A stretch of 64,000 nucleotides of DNA, from contig NZ_CP087263.1 of assembly GCF_020923435.1 (NCBI RefSeq), forward strand, positions 3,305,970 to 3,369,969. Direction: 5' to 3'. How positions within the stretch are numbered: position 1 is the first letter of the stretch; each line of letters starts with the position of its first letter. Below, one piece after another: positions 54,204 through 63,116 of this stretch. Source of the DNA: Brevibacillus humidisoli (GTDB taxonomy: Bacteria > Bacillota > Bacilli > Brevibacillales > Brevibacillaceae). Position numbers and translations under genes: made by a program. The notes beneath the pieces were generated by a model. That model saw nothing but the letters and a program-made list of their open reading frames with translations, had not been told where the DNA came from and ran no database searches.

Positions 54204-55469
54204 TTACAATAACAAGCTGTACGGTTCCTCCAGATAACGTTTGATCGTTCCGAGGAATTGAGCCGCCGGGGCCCCGTCCAGTACCCGATGATCAAACGTG
54301 AGACTGAGCGGAAGCAGGCTGCGCTGCTGCCATTCCCCTCCCCGATAAACAGCGGCATCCTCGATCGCGCCGACACCGAGAATCCCCGCCTCTGGCGGAT
54401 TTAAGACTGGAGTGAAAAACTCTACGCCGTATGCGCCCAAGTTAGTAATGGTGAAGGTAGAGCCTTTCAATTCTACACTGCTCAGCTGGTTGCTGCGAGC
54501 ACGCTCGCCTACCAATTTGATCGCATTCGACAATTGGATCAGCGAAAGCTGTTCGGCGTGACGAATCACTGGCACCATCAAGCCTTTCTCCAGCGCGACT
54601 GCGATCCCAAGGTGGATGTGGCCGTACGTTTCAATCCGATCGTCGAGGTAAGCACTGTTGATCTGCTTGTGGCTCCCCAGTGAAAGCACGACGGCACGAG
54701 CGATAAAATCGGTGACGGTCAGTTTCTTTTCATATCGTTTTTGCACTTCTGCCGTCAGTTGTTTTTGCAATTGCAGCAGTTCCGTCACATCCGCTTTCAT
54801 CGTAATAGTCAGCTGCGCGCTTTGCTGCAAGCTTTCGTGCATGCGGGTGGCGATCACTTTTCGCATGCCGGCAACCGGAGTGATCTCCACAGATTCCTGG
54901 GCTGCGACAGAAGCCGTATCCGCAGGCGCCGTCTCAGTTGATTGTTCTCTAGCTGCAAGTGCCTTTTCTACATCCTCTTTCGTGATGCGGCCTTGCGGAC
55001 CCGTTCCCACGACGGAGTCGAGCGGCAGCCCTGCTTCTTCCGCCATTTTTCTGGCAACAGGCGAGATTTTGAGACCGCCGACGCTGGCTTTCTTGGCTGC
55101 GGGTGCCGATGCAGACTGTTCTTGGCCTGTGGCAGCCTCCGCTGTCTTTTCTCCTGCGCTACCGCTCTCGCCAGCCGCTTGCCCCGCCTTTCCGCTATCC
55201 GACGCCTGTTCGGTTTTCTCTATTTTTTCGCCAGGTTGTCCGATGTAGCCGAGTACGGTTCCATAGGGAACGGTTCCCCCTTCCGCTACTGCAATGTGGA
55301 GCAAAACGCCGTCTGCCGGTGCCTCTACTTCCATTTCAATTTTTTCGGAACTGATCTCGACGACGCCGTCTCCCTTGGACACCTGGTCACCGACCTGCTT
55401 TTTCCAGGCGGTCACAGTCCCTTCTTTCATGGACATCCCCAGTTTCGGCATGATTACTTCCGCTGCCAT
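54204..55469 (-). CDS. acoC: acetoin dehydrogenase E2, dihydrolipoamide acetyltransferase
   Basis: A 421-residue E2. Residues 1-80 are one lipoyl domain with the lipoyl Lys in [14 protein letters not shown]. An Ala/Glu/Ser-rich linker leads to a peripheral-subunit-binding domain ([32 protein letters not shown]). The C-terminal catalytic domain ends with [20 protein letters not shown], holding the active-site His and Asp. It passes acetyl from acetoin to CoA. The ATG at 55469 begins the lipoyl domain; the longer frame overlaps acoB. Lipoylation may depend on LipL encoded upstream. Confidence 0.92.
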   Translation of the reverse strand: MAAEVIMPKLGMSMKEGTVTAWKKQVGDQVSKGDGVVEISSEKIEMEVEAPADGVLLHIAVAEGGTVPYGTVLGYIGQPGEKIEKTEQASDSGKAGQAAGESGSAGEKTAEAATGQEQSASAPAAKKASVGGLKISPVARKMAEEAGLPLDSVVGTGPQGRITKEDVEKALAAREQSTETAPADTASVAAQESVEITPVAGMRKVIATRMHESLQQSAQLTITMKADVTELLQLQKQLTAEVQKRYEKKLTVTDFIARAVVLSLGSHKQINSAYLDDRIETYGHIHLGIAVALEKGLMVPVIRHAEQLSLIQLSNAIKLVGERARSNQLSSVELKGSTFTITNLGAYGVEFFTPVLNPPEAGILGVGAIEDAAVYRGGEWQQRSLLPLSLTFDHRVLDGAPAAQFLGTIKRYLEEPYSLLL

Positions 55470-55545
55470 GTCGTTGATTCCCCTCCTTGGTTCGTTTGAG
55501 TTGCGGGCGCTCCCAGCATCCCAAGTGGGGAACGCCCATGATGGA

Positions 55546-56583
55546 TTAGGAAACAGCCATGATCGAAGCGTCGCCAATCAACTCGGAGACAGCTTCCAGT
55601 ACTTTTTGCGGGGAGGGCAGATAGAGATCCTCAAGCGGTGGCGAGAACGGCACGGGCGTATGCGGGGCCGTGATTCGCTTAATCGGCGCGTCCAGCGTAT
55701 CAAAACCTTTTTCCGCGACGATCGCAGCGATATCGGATGCAACGCTGCAACGCGGATTCGCCTCATCGATCACGATCAACCGATTCGTCTTGGCCACAGA
55801 AGCGAGGATCGTATCTTCATCCAGAGGCGACAGACTGCGTGGATCAACCACTTCTGCTTCTATGCCTTTTTTGGCAAGCATGTCGGCAGCTTCCAAGGCG
55901 GTATGAACCTGCTTGCCAATCGCCACAATCGTCAGATCCTTGCCTGATCGTTTAATGTCTGCTTTTCCTAACGGAATCGTATAATGGCCTTCGGGTACTT
56001 CTCCTGTCAAGTTGTACAGCGTTTTGTCCTCAAAGAAAAAGACCGGATCGTTGTCGGCAATCGCCGTCAGCAGCAAGCCTTTGGCATCATACGGGGTAGA
56101 GGGAACCACCACTTTAACACCCGGCAGATGGGTGAACAAGGCGTACAAACTTTGCGAATGTTGTGCCGCTGCGCGAAAACCTGCCCCGTGCATGGTTCGG
56201 ATTGTAACCGGAACTTCCGCTTTCCCGCCAAACATGTAACGGAATTTGGCTCCCTGATTCATCACCTGATCCAGGCAGCTGCCGATAAAATCGTTAAACA
56301 TCAGTTCAGCAATCGGGCGTAGGCCGGTAGCTGCAGCCGCCATCGCAGCGCCGACATAGCCTGCCTCGGAAATCGGCGTGTCAAGCACCCGATCACGGCC
56401 GAACTCTTGCACCAACCCCTTGGTAACGCCCAGTACGCCTCCCCACGCTTCATCATCCTGCAGATGATCGATCTGCGCCCCGCCGGCTACGTCTTCTCCC
56501 ATCAGGATGACGTTCTCGTCAGCTCGCATAGCCAGCTTCATCGCTTCATTAATCGCTCCGGAAAACCTGATCGTTCTTGCCAT
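55546..56583 (-). CDS. acoB: acetoin dehydrogenase E1, beta subunit
   Basis: A 345-residue transketolase-like beta subunit. TPP-contact and interface motifs are NVILMGEDVAGGAQ, DTPISEAGYVGAAMAAAATG and MHGAGFRAAAQHSQSLYALF, with the C-terminal VVDPRSLSPLDEDTI. With AcoA it cleaves acetoin to acetaldehyde and an acetyl-TPP intermediate. The ATG follows GGAGG by 9 bp. It is 20 bp after acoA. Confidence 0.93.
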   Translation of the reverse strand: MARTIRFSGAINEAMKLAMRADENVILMGEDVAGGAQIDHLQDDEAWGGVLGVTKGLVQEFGRDRVLDTPISEAGYVGAAMAAAATGLRPIAELMFNDFIGSCLDQVMNQGAKFRYMFGGKAEVPVTIRTMHGAGFRAAAQHSQSLYALFTHLPGVKVVVPSTPYDAKGLLLTAIADNDPVFFFEDKTLYNLTGEVPEGHYTIPLGKADIKRSGKDLTIVAIGKQVHTALEAADMLAKKGIEAEVVDPRSLSPLDEDTILASVAKTNRLIVIDEANPRCSVASDIAAIVAEKGFDTLDAPIKRITAPHTPVPFSPPLEDLYLPSPQKVLEAVSELIGDASIMAVS

Positions 56584-56603
56584 CTTCTATAGCCTCCTCC
56601 CAT

Positions 56604-57595
56604 TTAATAAGAAACGTAGACATCGGTAAGCAGTTCACTTGCATCCGGGAATGGACTCTGCTCCGCAAACTGAATCGCCGCTTCAATCGCTTGGTCTACT
56701 CCCTGTTCCACTTCCGTCAGTTCCTGTTGCGTCAAAAGCTGCTGTGCTACCAAGTAATCCCGGAACAGCTTGATAGCATCCTGCTCATTCAGGTGTTTCT
56801 GTTTCTCCTGATCCTTTTTGTAGGTCTGCGCGTCCCCTTCGAAGTGACCGTAGTTGCGGTACGTAATGCATTCGATCAAAGTCGGGCCTTCTCCGTTCCG
56901 CGCTCGGCGGATCGCCTCTTCGGCTGCCTGATACACTTCCATCGCATTTTTCCCATCCACCGTTATGCCGGGAATACTGTAACCGCTTGCACGATCGGCT
57001 ATACGATTACAACTGGAAGCATACGAGAATGGAGTCGCTTCTGCGTACCCGTTGTTTTCAGCGACGAAAATGACTGGCAGCTTCCAAATCGCCGCCAGGT
57101 TGATTCCCTCATGGAATGTCCCTTGATTGTTGGCGCCATCGCCAAAAAAGCAAACGCTTACACCTTTGGTCTGTTTAAGCTTCGCCGTCAAAGCAGCACC
57201 GCAGGCCAATGGGAAACCGCCTCCAACGATCCCGTTGGCCCCGAGCATTCCCTTGTCCAAATCGGCAATGTGCATCGATCCGCCCTTTCCTTTGCACAAG
57301 CCGGTTGCTTTGCCGTAGATCTCAGCCATCATTCCATTCAAATCGCACTCTTTGGCGATGCAGTGTCCGTGTCCGCGGTGTGTACTTGTAATCGTATCTT
57401 TTTTTCCAGATGAGCCCCGAATCCAACAGCAATCGCTTCTTCTCCGGCGTACAAGTGCACAAAACCGGGCAGTTTGCCTTGGCTGAACAAATCGTGTACG
57501 GCATCTTCAAACTTGCGAATCTCTAGCATCTTTTGGTACATCCATCTCGCTTTTTCTTGAGATAACCCCTTTTGTTTCGCTTCCGTTGCCTTCAT
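56604..57595 (-). pseudogene. acoA: acetoin dehydrogenase E1 alpha gene with frameshift in an A7 run
   Basis: Two frames together make a complete E1 alpha. The 5' part (from 57595, ATG after GGGAGG) reads KARWMYQKMLEIRKFEDAV to YAGEEAIAVGFGAHLEKK and then shifts to nonsense, stopping at 57338. The 3' frame holds NGMMAEIYGKATGLCKGKGG and the TPP motif CFFGDGANNQGTFHEGINLA. Restoring one A in the minus-strand A7 run (57399-57405) recovers DTITSTHRGHGHCIAKECDL, which is typical of AcoA. The flanking residues are well conserved, which suggests a recent loss, a homopolymer sequencing error or slippage. A fully intact acoB-acoC-acoL behind it favours a functional operon. Confidence 0.85.
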
Positions 57596-57706
57596 TGGTT
57601 TACGCCTCCCATCTTCATGTTTCATGTGCTAGAATGCGATCTTCCTGATGCAATCCTTGTTTCCCCCTTTGTTCTGTACCTCCCCCTTTCTTTCTTTTTG
57701 AGCAAA

Positions 57707-57722
57707 GCAAATCATGTGCCAA
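57707..57722 (-). promoter_or_regulatory. acoA: sigma-54 promoter of the acoABCL operon
   Basis: On the minus strand TTGGCACATGATTTGC carries the -24 GG and -12 GC elements with 10 bp between them, a close match to TGGCAC-N5-TTGC. Transcription should start near 57695, about 100 bp before acoA. Confidence 0.85.
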
Positions 57723-57797
57723 TACGGGAACGGCTCTACAGTCCTTGAAACAGAAGGATTTCTCTATCGGCTCATCTCATGCTGTCTTAGTCCAAAC

Positions 57798-57812
57798 TGA
57801 GACGGTGTCTCA
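57798..57812. promoter_or_regulatory. candidate activator site upstream of the aco promoter
   Basis: TGAGACGGTGTCTCA is an inverted repeat (6-3-6) about 75 bp before the -24 element, followed by more TCTCATTTT repeats (57808-57832). The distance suits an enhancer-binding protein such as AcoR. Confidence 0.6.
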
Positions 57813-57869
57813 TTTTGTCTCATTTTTTCTCATGAGGATAATCATTTGGGGCAAAGGTAGCGTAGCGGT

Positions 57870-58117
57870 GTTTTGCTTCGGACGGGCATAGTCGGGGGGC
57901 ACAAAGAGAAAAACAGGTTCGCTCTACTCGTGCCAGTGCCTGCAAGGAAGCGGTCATGACCGTCTCCGCTCCACCAAAGTGGTACGGCGGCCAAAAGCCC
58001 TCAAGGGGCGTGGGGAGTTCAGGGAAGCGGTTGGCCGCCATGCGTGTACCACTTTATATCCGCTCCGGCTTTGTGGGCACTGACAAGGCTTTCGCTCACC
58101 TGTTTTTCTCTTTGCGC
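57870..58117. repeat. dispersed palindromic repeat, copy 2 (long, nested)
   Basis: The left end (GCATAGT, G-run, then CAAAGAGAAAAACAGGT near 57902-57918) and the right end (42 bp at 58076-58117, identical to 39036-39077) match copy 1. Between them lies a nested palindrome: AAAGTGGTAC (57976-57985) with GTACCACTTT (58046-58055) and GGCGGCCAA (57986-57994) with TTGGCCGCC (58031-58039). CGGTCATGACCG (57951-57962) is a further palindrome. No transposase is present. It lies between the aco upstream sites and the lipL terminator. Confidence 0.8.
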
Positions 58118-58212
58118 CTCGCAGCTGTTTCTTGTGTACGCAGCATTTGTCTGCGTACGTCCGAAATCTTGTGCTCGGATCAACCTTAAAACTTCCATAC
58201 TTTACGATAGGA

Positions 58213-58251
58213 AAAAAATCAGCCAGCGATGTGTGACCACACCGCTGGCTG
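58213..58251 (-). terminator. terminator of the acoR-lipL transcript
   Basis: CAGCCAGCG (58220-58228) pairs with CGCTGGCTG (58243-58251). On the minus strand A and seven T's follow. It lies 13 bp after the lipL stop. Confidence 0.9.
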
Positions 58252-58264
58252 TATCTGCGTTACC

Positions 58265-59083
58265 TTACCGATTCAGTTGATATCGTTGGCGATACCCTGC
58301 TATTGTCTTTTCTACTTCCTCGGGGGAGAACAGGCGATAGTGCTGATACGCCTGCGCTTCGCCACCTGAGCAAAGCAACGCTCGTACCCACTTGACATAG
58401 GTTTCCGCAGAGAGAGCACCGGTCAGCTCTGAGAGACTAGCCATGCTCTCCGGCTCTACCTTGGGATAATCCACTGTCGTTGATCCCCCTGAGGCGATCT
58501 CATAAAATTGTTGGACCAGCCTCCCTCTCTCCTCTCCACTTCCTTCTACCAGTACGAACGCCTGCACCACAACTGCTCTGGTCTGCCTTCTCTGGGCAAT
58601 GCCGCAAAACTTTTTCCCCTTGATGCTTACATCGAACTCACCCGGACAGTAGGCACCCCCCACCTCGCCTGTTTCGATTCGGTCGGAATGATGTTCCAGG
58701 CTATGGCCGATCAGAGCTGCCATCAGCTCAAAATGGTGCTGTACGTCCAGATGCCCTCGGGGATTTGGCAAGATTAGGGAAAGGTTGACAACGCCAGGGT
58801 CTAGTGGTACGGCAGCCCCTCCCGAGTTACGGACTGTCACTTGATAGCCCTGACGCTCCAACCAGCCGATTGCCTCTGATAGATAAGGGAGCTTGCGATC
58901 TCTGGTGCCGAGCACGAAAGCGTTCCGGTGTCTCCAGATGTGCACGATCGGCCCCAGTTGCTCTTGTCCCACCTGCTTGCCATACACTTCATCTACGGCA
59001 AACGGGTAAAACGCATCTCCTGTCATTGCCATAGAGGAGACGTCCATGATGGTAAAATGTGCAGGCAAGCCAACTAAGCTCAT
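58265..59083 (-). CDS. lipL: octanoyl/lipoyl transferase, LipL-like
   Basis: A 272-residue member of the biotin/lipoate ligase fold. Family marks are TVRNSGGAAVPLDPGVVNLSL, then the likely active-site Cys in AYCPGEFDVSIKGKKFCGIAQRR, and VQAFVLVEGSGEERG. LipL of Bacillus moves octanoyl or lipoyl from GcvH to E2 subunits; the AYCPG Cys fits that enzyme better than an ATP-using lipoate ligase. It follows an AcoR-like gene by 24 bp, so it is probably co-expressed with acetoin use and lipoylates AcoC. The start follows AAAGGAG. Confidence 0.82.
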   Translation of the reverse strand: MSLVGLPAHFTIMDVSSMAMTGDAFYPFAVDEVYGKQVGQEQLGPIVHIWRHRNAFVLGTRDRKLPYLSEAIGWLERQGYQVTVRNSGGAAVPLDPGVVNLSLILPNPRGHLDVQHHFELMAALIGHSLEHHSDRIETGEVGGAYCPGEFDVSIKGKKFCGIAQRRQTRAVVVQAFVLVEGSGEERGRLVQQFYEIASGGSTTVDYPKVEPESMASLSELTGALSAETYVKWVRALLCSGGEAQAYQHYRLFSPEEVEKTIAGYRQRYQLNR

Positions 59084-59107
59084 TTTTGCTCCTTTCTGTC
59101 TGTCGAG

Positions 59108-61015
59108 TTACAGTCGGTACTTTCGTAATTTCCGGTAAAACGTACTCCGCGGCATAGCCAACAGTTTGGCCGCCATGGAAGCGTTTCCGTTTGTTTTCTG
59201 CAAAGCCTGGATAATGGTTTGTCTCTCTATTTCCTCCCGATAGGTCAACCGCCCGCTCTGGACCTCGCACAACCTGTTTTCTGAAGTCGGAAAGCGCACC
59301 GTCGAGGAAACCTCCTCATCTATGGAAGCCCCATCTGCGATCGATCCGCCTGCACCGAGCAATTCCTCCAGCAGCAGCGGGATTTCATCCTCGGGGATCA
59401 CATGGATGCGCTCCAGCGTGTTAAACAACTCCCGAATATTTCCCGGCCATTCATACTCAATCAGCCGCTGGATATGGGCAGGTGTCAACGGCAGCTGCAA
59501 GTCGTTTTTTTGGCAGTAATAGCGAATCAAGTGTGGGATATCTTCTTTTCTCTCACGCAGCGGCGGCACATGCAGCGGAAAAACATGCAGACGATAAAAC
59601 AAATCCTCGCGAAATCGTCCTTCCCGCACCAGCTGGTAAATATTACGGTGGGTAGCGGAGATCACGCGAATATCGATCGGAATCTCCTCGTCGCTGCCAA
59701 TCGGGGTTACCTTCCGTTCCTGCAGGACACGCAGCAATGCAACCTGCATCTGGTGAGGAATTTCTCCAATCTCGTCCAGAAATATGGTTCCTCCGTGCGC
59801 CTGTTCCAGTTTTCCCTTGTACCCACGACGGCGTGATCCGGTAAAGGCTCCCTCGGCATAGCCAAACAATTCGCTTTCAATCAGCTCTTTGGGAATGGCA
59901 CCACAATTCACGGCAATAAACGGACCATTTCTATGGGGGCCATTTTCGTGGATGGCCAGAGCGATCAGTTCCTTGCCTGTACCGCTCTCCCCTCTGATAA
60001 ACACATTTGCACCGCTCTTGGAGAGTCGTTCAATCTGGTGCAGTGTGCGTCGAAAGGAACGGCTTGTACCTGCTTCCCCCCGGAACTGAATCGCTGGAGA
60101 AGAAGAAAAGCCTACGGAGAGACGAGAAGCAGATGCCGCAGAATCCGTCAAATAAACACAGTACCCGATTAACCCTCCGTGTTGTTTGGAGAAGACGGGG
60201 GTTCGCATACGTTCCAGGTATCCGTACTCGCTCAGCAGTTGCTGATATTCGGACTTGTCGGGCCATTTCGTGACCGTTTTCCGTACATGTTGGTTGACAA
60301 AGACGATCTGCTGCTTCTGGTTCAGGATGGTCACAGGTTGATGGGTTTCGGCATGCTCCAGGGTAGAGCGAATCAGTTCCAGCTCATCCTGTTCACGCCG
60401 TCTGTTCCACTCTTGTTCAACGGTATAGGCGATGGACGAGACAATGGCCAGCATCTGGGGATAACTGCGGTCGACTGGGCAGGAGATGTCCAGGATACCG
60501 ACCAGTTTTCCCTCTTCGTCACGGATCGGGGCAGCGGAACAGCTCCAATTGTGGGAAGCGACAGAGTAGTGCTCGGTGCCGCTGATCGCGATTGGCTCCT
60601 GCGAATGGAGCGCCGTTCCGATCGCATTGGTGCCTACTTCTTCTTCCGTCCAGCGCACCCCTTCTACAAAATTGATCTCCCGGGCATATTGCAGCACCCT
60701 CTTTTCACCTTTCATCGATAGCACATACCCCTCGGGATCGATCAGCAATGCAATCATACCGGTATCCTGAATAAAATGGGAGAGTTTGTCCACATGGGGC
60801 AGCGTGAGTGACAGCAGTTGTTGATGTTTTTGCTGCTGTTTGGCAAAGGGCTCACCTTGAAGGATTTGGCGGCCGATACCTAGATAAGGATTGACACTTC
60901 TGTTCTTACAGCGAAACCACGATTCAGAAATCCGCTTATTAATTCGAGCAGAGTCGATTACACCATCTTGAACAAAACGTTTCCAGACCTTGTTTGAAAG
61001 CGTTTCGTTGATCAT
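59108..61015 (-). CDS. acoR: sigma-54-dependent activator, AcoR-like (first)
   Basis: About 635 residues. An N-terminal AcoR-type region with a GAF-like sensor (DTGMIALLIDPEGYVLSMKG, GTNAIGTALHSQEPIAISG) is followed by a PAS-like part. The AAA+ domain has Walker A GESGTGKE, Walker B GGTIFLDEIGE and the sigma-54 contact loop GAFTGS. The C-terminal Fis-type HTH is NGNASMAAKLLAMPRSTFYR. The contact loop reads S instead of the usual A at its last position. It lies upstream of lipL and the aco operon on the same strand and is the likely activator of acoA. The ATG at 61015 follows GAGGTGGGG; another ATG eight codons earlier would put that site inside the gene. Confidence 0.88.
   Translation of the reverse strand: MINETLSNKVWKRFVQDGVIDSARINKRISESWFRCKNRSVNPYLGIGRQILQGEPFAKQQQKHQQLLSLTLPHVDKLSHFIQDTGMIALLIDPEGYVLSMKGEKRVLQYAREINFVEGVRWTEEEVGTNAIGTALHSQEPIAISGTEHYSVASHNWSCSAAPIRDEEGKLVGILDISCPVDRSYPQMLAIVSSIAYTVEQEWNRRREQDELELIRSTLEHAETHQPVTILNQKQQIVFVNQHVRKTVTKWPDKSEYQQLLSEYGYLERMRTPVFSKQHGGLIGYCVYLTDSAASASRLSVGFSSSPAIQFRGEAGTSRSFRRTLHQIERLSKSGANVFIRGESGTGKELIALAIHENGPHRNGPFIAVNCGAIPKELIESELFGYAEGAFTGSRRRGYKGKLEQAHGGTIFLDEIGEIPHQMQVALLRVLQERKVTPIGSDEEIPIDIRVISATHRNIYQLVREGRFREDLFYRLHVFPLHVPPLRERKEDIPHLIRYYCQKNDLQLPLTPAHIQRLIEYEWPGNIRELFNTLERIHVIPEDEIPLLLEELLGAGGSIADGASIDEEVSSTVRFPTSENRLCEVQSGRLTYREEIERQTIIQALQKTNGNASMAAKLLAMPRSTFYRKLRKYRL
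60995..61008. promoter_or_regulatory. imperfect cre-like site inside the 5' end of acoR
   Basis: TGAAAGCGTTTCGT differs from the cre consensus at two positions near its end. CcpA control of acoR through a cre is known in B. subtilis. A still weaker AACGTTT-centred site lies at 60971-60986. This is suggestive only. Confidence 0.35.
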
Positions 61016-61101
61016 GTAGCGACACCCCACCTCACTCATTAATAAGGGATATAGAATAGCTTACTCTTTCTCCATATTTTTCTCAATATTTGAATAATCA
61101 A

Positions 61102-62901
61102 TCAATACCAGATCGATTGTCTATCAACAGAGTTCCTCTGTTCAAGCTGATACTCTTTGATCTTGCGGTACAGCGTGTTGCGACCGATACCTAACAGGCG
61201 CGCCGCTTTTGATATGTTTCCGTTTGCCTCTTTCAATGCTTGCTCGATTGCCATGCGCTCCTTTTCGCGAAGCGAAAACGAATCATCCGTGTGCAGACTG
61301 TCTGAAACGTCCAGAACGATCTGCTTCGGCTCAATGACAGCGCCTTCTGCCAGAAATGACGCTTGCAGCAATACGGACTGCAGTTCACGGATGTTTCCGG
61401 GCCAAGGATAGCTTGCCAGCGTATCAAGAGCGGCGGGCGACAACCTCTGTGCATCCTGCACGTGCTTATAGAGCAGGTACTCTGCCAGCTGACGAATATC
61501 GCTTCTCAACCGCAGAGGCGGCAGCGGTATCGTAACCCCTTTTAGCCGATAGTACAAGTCTGCTCTGAAACGCCCCGCCTGAACTTCTTTCAGCAGATCT
61601 CGATGTGTAGCGGCGATGATCCGTACATCCACCCTGGTCGATTTCACGCTGCCGACAGGCGTAACGGTTTTCTCTTGCACTGCGCGCAGCAAGGCTGCCT
61701 GTGCACGCAGTGACATATCGCCAATCTCATCCAGGAACAAAGTTCCGCCATCCGCAGCCTGAAACTTGCCCAGCCCTCCTTCCTTATTTGCGCCGGTAAA
61801 AGCTCCTCTCTCATAGCCGAACAGTTCACTTTCAATCAGCGTATCGGGTATCGCGCTGCAGTTGACCGCTATAAACGGTTCTCGTCCGCTTTCGCTGTGT
61901 ATGGCCTGGGCAAATAACTCCTTGCCGGTGCCGCTTTCCCCGGTCAAGAGAACCGGGAGATTGCTGTCGGATGCTTTTTTGGCCATTTCCTTCGCGCGTA
62001 CGATCGAGGGGCAGGTGCCCATAATATCGGAAAAACGATAGAACCGTTCGGTATGTTCTGTTTGCTGTCCCTTCCCCATCTCTTTTGCCGATCGTTCCCC
62101 GATGGCGACGGAACCAAAGACCCGATTCCTGTCATCCTGGATCGTGATCACCTTGAAGCTGGGATTGGCGGGCAGTTCCTTTCCAATACAGTCACCCAGG
62201 AGCTTGGCAGCCGCCTGGTTTGCGCCCGTGATCCGCTGGTCTGCATCAAGCGTAACCAACGGGAGGGGGTGATGTTCCGTGACCACCTCCAGCTGCCGCA
62301 GGGCAACGAGTTGTTTGGCCTGTATCTGTTGCAGCAGCAAGCGATTTTGATAGATCTCTGCCGCCAGAGGCGCGAACCTGGCCAGCGTCGGATGAAATGT
62401 ATCTCGCGAACCGCTGATGTTAATTACACCGAGAAAGCTGCCTGTCTGATCAAAAATAGGTGAAGCGTCACAAGTGAGAAAGTGGTTTTCCTGAAAAAAG
62501 TGCTCGCTCCCTCTCACCACAGCAGGAATTCTCTCTTCGATGGCAACGCCAATGGCATTGGTGCCTTTTCTGGATTCGTGCCAATTGGCGCCAACCTGGA
62601 GCTGTACTTTTGCCGCATGAGAGGCAAAATCGGGATCGCCGACTGCAAAGAGGATCGTTCCGTTGGGATCGGTTAAAAACAGTACGCATCCAGACTGTTT
62701 TATCAACGGATAGAGATTGTGAAAGACCGCTTCGGCATGTGTGATCAGGGGCTGATAGTGGCGCTGGAGCTCCTTGATCTCAGAACCGGTGATCAACTGA
62801 TCGTCTGCTTTCTCATTCCGATTCAAGCCTACGAGATGACAACGCTTCCAGGATTGCTCGATGAAATGGCCGCTTTTGGCAAGGGAACGCTGAGACGACA
62901 T
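61102..62901 (-). CDS. sigma-54-dependent activator, AcoR-like (second)
   Basis: About 599 residues. An AcoR-type sensor region ([41 protein letters not shown]), then a PAS-like part, then an AAA+ domain with Walker A GESGTGKE, contact loop GAFTGA and Walker [12 protein letters not shown]. The C-terminal Fis HTH is [19 protein letters not shown]. It is divergent from the acetaldehyde dehydrogenase gene, whose sigma-54 promoter and TGTTCC palindrome lie between them. It is therefore the likely activator of that gene. The ATG at 62901 follows AAGGAGGAG. Confidence 0.88.
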   Translation of the reverse strand: MSSQRSLAKSGHFIEQSWKRCHLVGLNRNEKADDQLITGSEIKELQRHYQPLITHAEAVFHNLYPLIKQSGCVLFLTDPNGTILFAVGDPDFASHAAKVQLQVGANWHESRKGTNAIGVAIEERIPAVVRGSEHFFQENHFLTCDASPIFDQTGSFLGVINISGSRDTFHPTLARFAPLAAEIYQNRLLLQQIQAKQLVALRQLEVVTEHHPLPLVTLDADQRITGANQAAAKLLGDCIGKELPANPSFKVITIQDDRNRVFGSVAIGERSAKEMGKGQQTEHTERFYRFSDIMGTCPSIVRAKEMAKKASDSNLPVLLTGESGTGKELFAQAIHSESGREPFIAVNCSAIPDTLIESELFGYERGAFTGANKEGGLGKFQAADGGTLFLDEIGDMSLRAQAALLRAVQEKTVTPVGSVKSTRVDVRIIAATHRDLLKEVQAGRFRADLYYRLKGVTIPLPPLRLRSDIRQLAEYLLYKHVQDAQRLSPAALDTLASYPWPGNIRELQSVLLQASFLAEGAVIEPKQIVLDVSDSLHTDDSFSLREKERMAIEQALKEANGNISKAARLLGIGRNTLYRKIKEYQLEQRNSVDRQSIWY

Positions 62902-62962
62902 AAGGCTCCTCCTTTCTCTTCCTTGTCTCCTCATCTTACCATATAGATTGGAATATTTTGAA

Positions 62963-63002
62963 TGTTCCATTTCGATCCATGTATCTGTTCCATTATGGAA
63001 CA
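62963..63002. promoter_or_regulatory. candidate activator site upstream of the acoD promoter
   Basis: TGTTCCATTATGGAACA (62986-63002) is a perfect palindrome, and a half-site TGTTCCAT lies at 62963-62970. They are 53-90 bp before the -24 element, as usual for an enhancer-binding protein, and differ from the aco upstream site. Confidence 0.6.
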
Positions 63003-63053
63003 TAGACCCGCCGATCTGGTGCACTTTTCCCCGGCCTGACAGCGCTTCCACTT

Positions 63054-63070
63054 TTGGCATCCGTCTTGCA
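63054..63070 (+). promoter_or_regulatory. sigma-54 promoter of the acetaldehyde dehydrogenase gene
   Basis: TTGGCATCCGTCTTGCA has GG (63056-63057) and GC (63068-63069) separated by 10 bp, matching the -24/-12 pattern. Transcription should start near 63081, 36 bp before the start codon. Confidence 0.8.
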
Positions 63071-63116
63071 ATCTGCCGTAGCAAACCGATTTTGACAAAA
63101 AGAAGGAGGAATCGAC

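Noticed and set aside
57951..57962. CGGTCATGACCG as an operator
   Set aside because: It lies inside the dispersed repeat and has no second copy near a promoter, so it is better explained as part of the element.
57820..58041. A 73-codon frame on the minus strand between acoA and lipL
   Set aside because: It lies across the nested repeat and the aco activator region, has no recognisable product, and conflicts with the regulatory sites there.
61016..61101. A terminator between the two AcoR-like genes
   Set aside because: Only short AT-rich pairings are possible. No stable hairpin with a T-tract was found, so read-through cannot be excluded.
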